Source of the DNA: Herbidospora cretacea
GTDB taxonomy: Bacteria; Actinomycetota; Actinomycetes; Streptosporangiales; Streptosporangiaceae
Direction: 5' to 3'
Assembly: GCF_001570605.1 (NCBI RefSeq)
Contig: NZ_BBXG01000017.1
Coordinates: 121,877 to 185,876 of the forward strand
DNA length: 64,000 bases
Of this stretch, positions 28,018-35,150 are shown piece by piece. The position numbers and the translations under genes were made by a program. The notes under the pieces were generated by a model, which worked only from the letters and a program-made list of their open reading frames with translations, was not told where the DNA came from and did not search any database. Each line of letters starts with the position of its first letter. The stretch's first letter is position 1.

Positions 28018-28881
28018 GTGGAAATCGACTCCCCGGAGACCCTGCGCGGCCTCCTCGAACAGCGCGACTACCTCGCCGGCACCGGCTTGGCGACCGCCGC
28101 CTTCCTGGCCCTGCGCATGGGCCGGCCGCTGTTCCTCGAAGGGGAGGCCGGGGTCGGCAAGACCGAACTCGCCAAGACCCTCGCGGGCGTCGTCGGCGCG
28201 CCGCTGATCCGGCTGCAGTGCTACGAGGGGCTCGACGCCGCCCAGGCCCTGTACGACTGGGACTTCGCCCGCCAGCTGCTGCACCTGAAAGCCGCCGAGG
28301 CCGCCGGGATCACCGACGTGAAAGCCCTCGAAGGCGAGATCTACGACCGCCGTTTCCTCATCGCCCGGCCGCTGTTGCAGGCCCTCGAATCGCAGCCCGC
28401 CGTCCTTCTCGTGGACGAGATCGACCGCGCCGACGACGAATTCGAGGCCTTTCTCCTGGAGGTCCTCTCTGACTTCACCATTTCCATTCCCGAACTCGGC
28501 ACCATTCGGGCCGCCTCCCCGCCTTTGGTGATCCTGACCTCGAACCGCACCCGCGAGGTCCACGACGCCCTCAAGAGGCGCTGTCTCTACCATTGGCTGG
28601 ACCATCCGGGATTCGACCGCGAAGTGGCCATTCTCCTGCGCAGGCTCCCTCTGTGCACGTCGCTTCTGGCCGAGCAGGTGGCCCGCGCGGCGGCCCGGCT
28701 CCGCGCCGCCGACCTGCTCAAACCGCCCGGCATCGCGGAGACGCTCGACTGGGCCGAGGCGCTGCTGACGCTCGGGGCCGACCGGCTGGACCCCGAACTC
28801 GCGGCGGTCACCCTGGGGGCCGCGCTGAAATACCGGGAAGACCAGCAGACGGCCATGCAGAACGGCCTTCTCGATGCGTGA
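28018..28881 (+). CDS. MoxR-type AAA+ ATPase (CoxD-like)
   Basis: 287 residues. Walker A is GEAGVGKTE, Walker B is AVLLVDEIDRAD, sensor 1 is VILTSNRTRE, and the arginine finger region is ALKRRCLYHWLDHP. It matches CoxD-type MoxR proteins, chaperone ATPases that help insert sulfur and copper or otherwise mature molybdenum hydroxylases. The VWA partner gene follows, then XdhC and a MobA-like gene, supporting that role. The start is GTG with a -10 six bases upstream (probably leaderless). It is divergent from the HD gene by 64 bases. Confidence 0.88.
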   Translation: MEIDSPETLRGLLEQRDYLAGTGLATAAFLALRMGRPLFLEGEAGVGKTELAKTLAGVVGAPLIRLQCYEGLDAAQALYDWDFARQLLHLKAAEAAGITDVKALEGEIYDRRFLIARPLLQALESQPAVLLVDEIDRADDEFEAFLLEVLSDFTISIPELGTIRAASPPLVILTSNRTREVHDALKRRCLYHWLDHPGFDREVAILLRRLPLCTSLLAEQVARAAARLRAADLLKPPGIAETLDWAEALLTLGADRLDPELAAVTLGAALKYREDQQTAMQNGLLDA

Positions 28882-28943
28882 AAGCGTTTCTCGTCGCGGG
28901 GCGAACCGGGAGCGGCCAGCCGGTCGCCGCGCTGATCGGCGAC

Positions 28944-28977
28944 GGTGGGCGGGGTCGGCCAGGCGGAGCCGTAACGG
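28944..28977 (+). repeat. Dispersed repeat, copy 2 (upstream of the CoxE-like gene)
   Basis: Blocks 28944-28958 and 28962-28977 match 136-150 and 155-170 exactly. This copy lies in the 108-base spacer between the CoxD-like and CoxE-like genes, ending 12 bases before ATG 28990. Confidence 0.55.
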
Positions 28978-28989
28978 AATGAGAAGACC

Positions 28990-30084
28990 ATGAACGGCGG
29001 AGAAATTCTGCCGGTGATGGTGGGATTCGCGCGCACGCTCCGGGCCGCCGGAGTGGCGGCCGACCATGAGCGGACCCGCGGATTCCTCACCGCGCTGGAA
29101 AATCTCGACGCGGGAAACCGGAAAGACGTCTATTGGGCCGGCCGGCTGACCCTGTGCGCGCGGCCCGACGACATCCCCCGCTACGACCGCTGTTTCGCCG
29201 CCTATTTCGACGGCCGCCCCTTGCCCGCGTCATCGGCCCCCACGGTCACGGTCACCCGCTACACCGCCTCACCCGACGGCGCGGAGCGGAGCGCGGGGGA
29301 GCCGGCCACCGCCGCCACCGCCAGCACCCTGGAGATCCTCCGGGGCCGCGACGTCGCCTCGCTCACGCCGCAGGAGCGCGCCGAGATCAACCGGCTGCTC
29401 GCCCTGATGCGCACCGGCCGGCAGCAGCGCGCCTCCCGCCGCCTGGTCCCGTCGAAGCAGGGGCGTCTGGACCCCCACCGCATCGTCCGCGAGGCCATGA
29501 AGAGAGGCGGCGAGCCCGCCCGGCTGCGGTTCCGGGACCGCCGGAGGAAGCCGCGGCGGGTCGTGCTCCTCGTCGACGTCAGCGGGTCGATGGCGGCCTA
29601 CGCCGACACCCTGCTCAGGCTCGCGCACGCCGTCGTCCGGTCGGCCCCCCGCGCCACCGAGGTCTTCTCGGCCGGGACCCGGCTCACCCGGCTCACCGCC
29701 GAACTCCGCCTCCGCGACGCCGCCGTCGCCATGGACCAGGTCTCCCGCGCCATCCCCGACTGGAGCGGCGGCACCCGGCTGGGGGAGGAGCTGCGGGCTT
29801 TTCTCCGGTTTCCCGACGCGCGGGGCGCGATCGTGGTGATCGCGTCCGATGGATGGGAACGTGGTGATCCGTCCCTGCTCGGCGCCCAGATGGGGCGGCT
29901 GAGCAGGATGGCCCACCGGGTCATCTGGGTTAACCCCCATAAGGGAGACCCGGCCTATCGGCCCCTCACCGGGGGGATGCGGGCGGCCCTGCCGTACATC
30001 GACGACTTGGTGGCCGGGCACAGCCTGGCCGCCTACGAGGAGCTGGCCGGGCTCCTCGCGGGAAGGAGAGCCGGTCATGCGTGA
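28990..30084 (+). CDS. VWA-domain protein, CoxE family
   Basis: 364 residues. The C-terminal half is a von Willebrand A domain whose MIDAS begins VVLLVDVSGSMAAYADTLL (about residue 190), with a conserved Thr in WSGGTRLGEELRAFL and Asp in VVIASDGWERGD. The N-terminal part has CoxE features (GFARTLRAAGVAADHERTRGFLTAL). CoxE acts with CoxD in maturing CO dehydrogenase-type enzymes. ATG 28990 follows GAGAAG. The 3' end overlaps xdhC by 8 bases, so translation is coupled. No cox structural genes lie nearby. Confidence 0.88.
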   Translation: MNGGEILPVMVGFARTLRAAGVAADHERTRGFLTALENLDAGNRKDVYWAGRLTLCARPDDIPRYDRCFAAYFDGRPLPASSAPTVTVTRYTASPDGAERSAGEPATAATASTLEILRGRDVASLTPQERAEINRLLALMRTGRQQRASRRLVPSKQGRLDPHRIVREAMKRGGEPARLRFRDRRRKPRRVVLLVDVSGSMAAYADTLLRLAHAVVRSAPRATEVFSAGTRLTRLTAELRLRDAAVAMDQVSRAIPDWSGGTRLGEELRAFLRFPDARGAIVVIASDGWERGDPSLLGAQMGRLSRMAHRVIWVNPHKGDPAYRPLTGGMRAALPYIDDLVAGHSLAAYEELAGLLAGRRAGHA

Positions 30085-31180
30085 CATCCTTTCGCAGGTC
30101 AACCGCTGGTGGGCGGCCGACCAGGGCACGTTCGGCCTGGCCACGGTCGTCGGCACGTTCCGCAGCGCGCCACGCCAGCCCGGCGCCGCGATGGCCGTGC
30201 TCGGCGAAGAGGCGGTCGGCAGCGTGTCGGGCGGCTGCGTCGAGGGCTCGGTCTACGAGCTCGCCCAGGAGGTCGTCGCCTCCGGCACCCCCGTCCTCCA
30301 GCGCTACGGGGTGAGCGACGACGACGCCTTCGCCGTCGGCCTGACCTGCGGGGGCATCATCGACGTCTTCGTCGAGCCGGTCTCCAGGGACGACTACCCC
30401 GAGCTGGGGGAGATCGCGGCGTCCATCGAGAAGCGCGTCCCGGTGGCGGTGGCGACCATACTGTCCGGCCCCGGGCGGGCGGGCGCCCGCCGCGTCGTCT
30501 GGACCGACCACGTCTCGGGCACCCTGGGCTCCGCGCGGCTGGACGCGGCCGTCGACGACGACGCCAGGGGCATGCTCGCCCAGGGGGCGACCGGCGTCCG
30601 GCGCTACGGCCGCCACGGGGAGCGCCGCCTCGACGACCTGCAGGTGTTCGTCCAGTCGTTCGCGCCGCCGCCCAGGATGCTGGTGTTCGGGGCGATCGAC
30701 TTCGCGGCGGCGGTGGCCCGGGTGGGCAAGTTCCTCGGCTACCACGTCGTGGTCTGCGACGCCCGGCCGGTGTTCGCGACCGTCAAACGCTTCCCCGACG
30801 CCGACGAGGTCGTGGTGAAGTGGCCGCACGACTACCTGTCCCACGCCTCGGTCGACGAGCGCACCGTGATCTGCGTGCTGACCCACGACCCGAAGTTCGA
30901 CGTGCCGCTGCTGGAGGTGGCGCTGCGCACCCCCGCCGCCTACGTGGGCGCGATGGGCTCGCGCCGCACCCACGACGACCGGATCGCCCGCCTGCGCGAG
31001 ATCGGCCTGACCGACGTCGAGCTGTCCCGGCTGCGCTCGCCGATCGGGCTGGACCTGGGGGCGCGCACCCCCGAGGAGACCGCCGTCTCGATCGCGGCCG
31101 AGCTGATCCAGCTCCGGTGGGGCGGCTCGGGCCGTCCGCTGACCACAACCGACGGCCGCATCCACGGCGAGCTCGCGTGA
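30077..31180 (+). CDS. xdhC: XdhC/CoxF-family molybdenum cofactor maturation protein
   Basis: 367 residues. The N-terminal XdhC_CoxI domain has TVVGTFRSAPRQPGAAMAV, GSVSGGCVEGSVYE and LTCGGIIDVF, containing the conserved cysteines of the family. The C-terminal part (from about residue 200) is a Rossmann-like XdhC_C domain (MLVFGAIDFAAAVARVGKFLGY, then YVGAMGSRRTHDDR). XdhC binds Moco and delivers the sulfurated cofactor to xanthine dehydrogenase-like enzymes. ATG 30077 overlaps the CoxE-like gene and GTGA joins it to the next gene. Confidence 0.92.
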   Translation: MRDILSQVNRWWAADQGTFGLATVVGTFRSAPRQPGAAMAVLGEEAVGSVSGGCVEGSVYELAQEVVASGTPVLQRYGVSDDDAFAVGLTCGGIIDVFVEPVSRDDYPELGEIAASIEKRVPVAVATILSGPGRAGARRVVWTDHVSGTLGSARLDAAVDDDARGMLAQGATGVRRYGRHGERRLDDLQVFVQSFAPPPRMLVFGAIDFAAAVARVGKFLGYHVVVCDARPVFATVKRFPDADEVVVKWPHDYLSHASVDERTVICVLTHDPKFDVPLLEVALRTPAAYVGAMGSRRTHDDRIARLREIGLTDVELSRLRSPIGLDLGARTPEETAVSIAAELIQLRWGGSGRPLTTTDGRIHGELA

Positions 31181-31731
31181 TCACCGGCCTGCTGCTGGCC
31201 GCCGGGGCTGGCCGCCGCTTCGGCCGACCGAAGGCGCTGGTCGAGTTCGAGGGCGAGCGCCTCGTCGACCGGGGCGTCCGCCTGCTGGAGCAGGGCGGAT
31301 GCCATCCGGTGGTCGTCGTGCTGGGCGCCGCGCCCACTCCCGTACGGGGTGCGGTGACCGTCCTCAACCCCGAGTGGGAGACCGGGATGGGCTCGTCGCT
31401 GCGCGTCGGCCTGGAGGCGGTCCCGCCCGAGTCGCTCGCCGTCGTGATCGCCCTGGTCGACCAGCCCTTCATCCGGCCGGGCGCGGTCGAACGCCTCATC
31501 GCCGCCTTCCAGGCGGGGGCCGAACTGGCGGTGGCGACCTACTCCGGAGAGCAGCGCAACCCGGTGCTGATCGGGCGCGGCCACATCGAAGACGTGGCCG
31601 CCTCGCTGGGAGGGGACGTGGGGGCGCGCCCCTATCTGCGGAAAAACGCTGATCTGGTCACCGAGGTGCCCTGCGACGACGCGGGCGACCCGGCCGACAT
31701 CGACGAGCCGGGAGATCTGGCGGCCGGCTGA
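31177..31731 (+). CDS. MobA/MocA-like molybdenum cofactor nucleotidyltransferase
   Basis: 184 residues with the NTP-transferase signature GLLLAAGAGRRFGRPKAL at the start, NPEWETGMGSSLRVGL, ALVDQPFIRPGAVERL (metal Asp) and NPVLIGRGHI. Adjacent to xdhC, it is most like MocA, which attaches CMP to molybdopterin for XDH/CODH-type enzymes, rather than GMP-specific MobA; this is inferred from context. GTG 31177 overlaps the xdhC stop by 4 bases. An open frame extends upstream but only in antisense-like composition. Confidence 0.88.
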   Translation: MITGLLLAAGAGRRFGRPKALVEFEGERLVDRGVRLLEQGGCHPVVVVLGAAPTPVRGAVTVLNPEWETGMGSSLRVGLEAVPPESLAVVIALVDQPFIRPGAVERLIAAFQAGAELAVATYSGEQRNPVLIGRGHIEDVAASLGGDVGARPYLRKNADLVTEVPCDDAGDPADIDEPGDLAAG

Positions 31732-31764
31732 GTCGGGAGATGCTGCCGGTGACCTCCCGGGTGG

Positions 31765-32652
31765 TCAGAACCTGAGGTCGGCGATGGCCGCGCGGTGGTC
31801 GCTGCCGGTGGCCTCGCGGACCTCCGCGAGGGTGGCGTCCATGCCGCGGTAGAGGATGTGGTCGGGCCGGGTGATCGGGAAGCCCGAGGGCCAGGTGAAG
31901 CCGAAGCCCGCGCCCGCCTCCTCCTGGGCGTCGCGCAGCGGCGGCACCAGGTTGCCGCGGTTGCGGTCGGTCGTGGCGGTGTTCAGGTCGCCGAGCAGGA
32001 CGAGCCGGCGGCTCTTGTCCTTGGCGATGACCTCCCCGGCCTCCTTCAGGGTCTTGTCCCGGAACGAGGTCTCGCCGGGGCGGGCGGAGGCGAGGTGCAT
32101 GACGTACACGGTCACGTCGCCCTTCCCGGTCCGGACGACGGCGCGCAGCGCCCGGGCCCAGCCCAGCCCGACGTCGATCCGTTTGGCGTCGTCGAGGCGG
32201 TATTTGCTCCACAGCCCGACCGTCCCGACCTGGAACCGGTGGGGGTAGATGGTGCTCAGCTCCTTGGCGGCCGGACCGCCCGGGGTGAGCTCCTGCACGG
32301 CGACCACGTCACGGCCCGCGGCCGCGGCCTGCACCGCCTCGCCGGACATCTCGTTGGACACGCCGACGTTGAGCGTCGCCACGGTGAAGTCGCTGGGCCC
32401 GCCGGGCGGCCGGCGCAGCACGCTCGGCCCGAACATCACGGCCCACACCAGCGCCGGGGCCAGCGCCGCCACGACCGCGCCCCGCGACCGGGCCACCGCC
32501 GCCAGCGCGACCATCGGGACGATCGCCACCCCGAGCCAGGGCAGCCCGCTCTCCAGCACCGGCGTCACCCCGCCGAGCGCGGGCAGCAGGCGGTGCCCGG
32601 CCAGTATCGCCGCGAGCGCCACCGCGAGCACAGCCACCACACGAGCCAGCAA
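31765..32652 (-). CDS. Membrane-anchored endonuclease/exonuclease/phosphatase-family protein
   Basis: 295 residues. Three membrane helices fill the first 90 or so residues (VVAVLAVALAAILAG, WLGVAIVPMVALAAVA, APALVWAVMFGPSVL). Then an EEP domain has TLNVGVSN (Asn), VAVQELT (catalytic Glu), VYVMHLA, LLGDLNTATT (GDLN) and DHRAAI (terminal His), so the active site is complete and probably extracytoplasmic. Substrates in this family range from DNA to phospholipids, so specificity is open. TTG 32652 is chosen because GGGAGG precedes it by a few bases; ATG 32712 would add 20 residues and run into the divergent promoter. Confidence 0.85.
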   Translation of the reverse strand: MLARVVAVLAVALAAILAGHRLLPALGGVTPVLESGLPWLGVAIVPMVALAAVARSRGAVVAALAPALVWAVMFGPSVLRRPPGGPSDFTVATLNVGVSNEMSGEAVQAAAAGRDVVAVQELTPGGPAAKELSTIYPHRFQVGTVGLWSKYRLDDAKRIDVGLGWARALRAVVRTGKGDVTVYVMHLASARPGETSFRDKTLKEAGEVIAKDKSRRLVLLGDLNTATTDRNRGNLVPPLRDAQEEAGAGFGFTWPSGFPITRPDHILYRGMDATLAEVREATGSDHRAAIADLRF

Positions 32653-32763
32653 GATCCCTCCCCTGCCGGGAAAGTGTAAGGGCACCCATATACGGAGGGC
32701 GTGAGCCGACATGTACCCTCGGAGTCCCGTACTACCGGAACAACATTCGGTCCAGGAGGATCT

Positions 32764-33798
32764 ATGCGGATCGGGATGGCCCTGAGCTATTCGGGCGGTT
32801 TCAAGGAGACCGTCGCCGAACTGGCCGACTACGAGAAGGCCGGCCTCGACATCGTGTTCGTCGCCGAGGCCTACAGCTTCGACGCGGTCAGCCAAATGGG
32901 GTACATCGCCGCCAGGACCGAGCGTCTGGAGATCGCCTCCGGCATCCTGCCGGTCTACTCGCGCACCCCCGCGCTGCTGGCCATGACGGCCGCCGGCCTC
33001 GACTACGTCTCCGACGGCCGCTTCACCCTGGGCCTCGGCGCGTCGGGCCCGCAGGTGATCGAGGGCTTCCACGGCGTGCCCTACACGGCCCCCCTGGGCC
33101 GCACCCGCGAGGTGATCGAGATCGCCCGCAAGGTCTGGAAGCGCGAACGCCTCGAATACCAGGGCAAGCACTACACGATGCCCCTCCAGGGCGGCACCGG
33201 CCGCGGCAAGCCGCTGAAGCTGATCAACGCCCCGGTCCGCGAGCGCATCCCGATCGTGGTGGCCGCCATCGGCCCCAAGAACGTGGAACTGGCCGCGGAA
33301 ATGGCCGAGGGCTGGCTGCCCATTTTCTACATGCCGGAGAAGGCCGCCGACGTGTGGGGTTCGTCCCTGGCGGCAGGCGAGGCCAAGCGCGCCGAGGAAC
33401 TGGGGTCCCTCGACGTCATCGCCACCGCCACCCTGGCGATCGGCGACGACGTGAGCGGCCTGCTGGAGTTCGGCCGCCCGATGGCGGCGCTCTACATCGG
33501 CGGCATGGGCGCCAAGGGCAAGAACTTCTACAACGACCTCGCCGTCCGCTACGGCTACGAGAAGGAGGCGGCCGGCATCCAGGACCTCTACCTGGCCGGC
33601 AAGAAGGAGGAGGCCGCCGCCCTGGTGCCCTACGACCTCCTGGAGAAGATGTCCCTGATCGGCAGCGAGGGCTTCGTCCGCGACCGCCTGGCCGCGATGA
33701 GGGAGAGCGGCGTCACCACCATCAACGTGACCCCGATCGGCGCGACCCACGAGGAAAGAGTCCGCCTGATCGAGAAGGTGAAGGAACTCGCCGGCTGA
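32764..33798 (+). CDS. LLM-class F420-dependent oxidoreductase
   Basis: 344 residues of the luciferase-like fold. It starts MRIGMALSYSGGFKET and has LDIVFVAEAYSFDAVSQMGYIAA, LEIASGILPVYSRTPALLAM, FTLGLGASGPQVIEGFHGVPY and VAAIGPKNVELAAEMAEGWLP, typical of actinobacterial F420H2-dependent members related to mycobacterial Rv3520c. It probably uses F420 to reduce or oxidise an unknown substrate. ATG 32764 has a strong AGGAGGA seven bases upstream. It is divergent from the EEP gene. Fragments resembling its own 3' end follow the stop (separate entry). Confidence 0.9.
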   Translation: MRIGMALSYSGGFKETVAELADYEKAGLDIVFVAEAYSFDAVSQMGYIAARTERLEIASGILPVYSRTPALLAMTAAGLDYVSDGRFTLGLGASGPQVIEGFHGVPYTAPLGRTREVIEIARKVWKRERLEYQGKHYTMPLQGGTGRGKPLKLINAPVRERIPIVVAAIGPKNVELAAEMAEGWLPIFYMPEKAADVWGSSLAAGEAKRAEELGSLDVIATATLAIGDDVSGLLEFGRPMAALYIGGMGAKGKNFYNDLAVRYGYEKEAAGIQDLYLAGKKEEAAALVPYDLLEKMSLIGSEGFVRDRLAAMRESGVTTINVTPIGATHEERVRLIEKVKELAG

Positions 33799-33846
33799 GG
33801 ACCTGCCTGGGCTTGTCCGGAGAGCCGCGAGAGGCGCTTGCGGGCA

Positions 33847-33909
33847 GCCGGCTCAGGACCTGCTCGCGTGCCCTTGATCGAGAAGGTCAGGGATCTGACC
33901 GGCTCCTAG
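33847..33909 (+). pseudogene. Residual duplicated 3' ends of the LLM gene
   Basis: Bases 33847-33863 repeat 33790-33806 (end of the LLM gene plus trailer) with one mismatch in 17. Bases 33868-33909 can be read GTG...TAG as V-P-L-I-E-K-V-R-D-L-T-G-S, echoing the real C-terminus L-I-E-K-V-K-E-L-A-G. These look like the last codons of one or two tandem LLM paralogues that have been deleted. Confidence 0.6.
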
Positions 33910-33994
33910 TCGGAAGGTCCAAGGCGTCTGCCGATCGGGGCGGCCCCGGACCGGTGGCCGAAAACGTCGGCGCCGCCGTCTAGTGTCGCCGACC

Positions 33995-34543
33995 ATGGCT
34001 TCCCTGTACGCGTGGTCCACCATCTTCCCGCCGGAGGAAGAGCCGCTGACCGAGCGTTATCCCGACTATCCGTTCACACCGGAGTCGGGCCTTCACGCCG
34101 CCGCCGACGAGCCGGCGATTCGGCTGCTCGAAGAGCGGCTGGGCATGGCGTTACCGCCGAGCTATCGCGACTTCCTGCGGTACGCCGACGGGATGGGCGA
34201 CCCGGACGTGGAGGACGAGATCATGTTCCGGGCGTCCCGAGTCGGCTGGCTCAGAGATCTGGAGCCCGACTGGATCACCCACTTCGGGCCCCGGAGCGGC
34301 GACCCGGTCCCGAGCGTGGCCGACGCCGACTACTTCGTCTACGGGCCCGGCCAGAGATCCCATGCCCTGCGGGGAGAGTATCTGCCCAGCACGCTCCTCG
34401 TCGGCCACCGAGACGACGGGGTGTACCTCCTCAACCCCGAGGTGGTCACCCCCGACGGTGAGTGGGAGGCCTGGTATCTGGCTCCGTGGCTGCCGGGTGC
34501 CGTCCTGGGCAGGTCGTTCTGGGACCTGATGAACGAAATATGA
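33995..34543 (+). CDS. SMI1/KNR4 (SUKH)-family protein
   Basis: 182 residues. The SUKH core is visible: DEPAIRLLEERLGMALPPSYRDFLRYADGMG (the L-P-x-x-Y-x-x-F-L signature at about 42-72), then strand-rich WLRDLEPDWITHF, YFVYGPGQ and a C-terminal WEAWYLAPW plus SFWDLMNEI. SUKH proteins are often immunity factors against secreted nuclease toxins, or solitary adaptor proteins. No toxin gene adjoins it here. ATG 33995 has the -10-like TAGTGT (33981-33986) eight bases upstream; GTG 33983 is an alternative. Its stop lies five bases from the convergent tetR stop. Confidence 0.84.
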   Translation: MASLYAWSTIFPPEEEPLTERYPDYPFTPESGLHAAADEPAIRLLEERLGMALPPSYRDFLRYADGMGDPDVEDEIMFRASRVGWLRDLEPDWITHFGPRSGDPVPSVADADYFVYGPGQRSHALRGEYLPSTLLVGHRDDGVYLLNPEVVTPDGEWEAWYLAPWLPGAVLGRSFWDLMNEI

Positions 34544-34548
34544 GCGGC

Positions 34549-35097
34549 TCAGGGCCTGAGGCAGATGGCGAACATCTCGCGCAGGCGTTCCTCGACCTCT
34601 TCCACGGCGACCTCTTCGATCACGCCCGGACCGAAGAGGCGGCGTACGGAGCCCGTTCCCAGGATCATCGTGGCGGCCAGTAAGGCGCGCTGCTCCGGGC
34701 GCGGGCCCTCCAGCTGGGCCGCGATGCGTTTGACCACGGTCGCCTCCACGTGGGCGTGGAGGATGGCGCGGATCTCCGGGCTGGTGCCCGCGCGGTCGAC
34801 CATGCGGGTGACGGGCTCGGTCACGCCGCTCTGGAGGCGGACCGCCAGCCGGTGGGCCAGGCGCGAGGCCAGGCCCGCCGGGTCTCCGGCGATCACCGCC
34901 TCGATCGTCGAGCCGGTCGCCAGGGCCTCGGCGAAGAGAGCCGCTTTCGTACCGAAATAGCGGTTGACCAGGGCCACGTTGGCTCCGGCCTCGGACGCGA
35001 TCATGCGCATGGTCACCTGGTCGTAGCCGTGTTCGGCGAACAGGTCGCGCGCGGCCTCCAGGATCCTGCGGCTGGTCGCCTCCCGGTCTCTCGTCAC
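34549..35097 (-). CDS. TetR-family transcriptional regulator
   Basis: 182 residues. The N-terminal helix-turn-helix is clear (REATSRRILEAARDLFAEHGYDQ, then VTMRMIASEAGANVALVNRYFGTKAALFAEAL). The C-terminal ligand domain is all-helical. It probably represses the divergent MFS exporter gene and itself. GTG 35097 is preferred: -10 TAATAT (35110-35105, minus strand) lies seven bases upstream, giving a leaderless message. The longer frame from TTG 35124 would start upstream of that -10. Ligand unknown. Confidence 0.9.
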   Translation of the reverse strand: MTRDREATSRRILEAARDLFAEHGYDQVTMRMIASEAGANVALVNRYFGTKAALFAEALATGSTIEAVIAGDPAGLASRLAHRLAVRLQSGVTEPVTRMVDRAGTSPEIRAILHAHVEATVVKRIAAQLEGPRPEQRALLAATMILGTGSVRRLFGPGVIEEVAVEEVEERLREMFAICLRP

Positions 35098-35104
35098 GGA
35101 GGGA

Positions 35105-35146
35105 ATATTAGCTGCGTTTGACAAGTAAACAAGCGTCTACTAACTC
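35105..35146. promoter_or_regulatory. Overlapping divergent promoters of tetR and the MFS gene
   Basis: Plus strand: TTGACA (35118-35123), 17-bp spacer, TAACTC (35141-35146), serving MFS GTG 35151. Minus strand: TTGTTT (35132-35127), 16-bp spacer, TAATAT (35110-35105), serving tetR GTG 35097. An imperfect palindrome (GCGTTTG ... CAAGCGT) around 35113-35136 overlaps both -35 boxes and is the likely TetR operator. Confidence 0.75.
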
Positions 35147-35150
35147 TGTT

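Noticed and set aside
30109..31731. 540-codon frame spanning xdhC into the MobA-like gene
   Set aside because: The first two thirds lie out of frame with xdhC and are Arg-rich shadow; only the part from GTG 31177 is protein-like.
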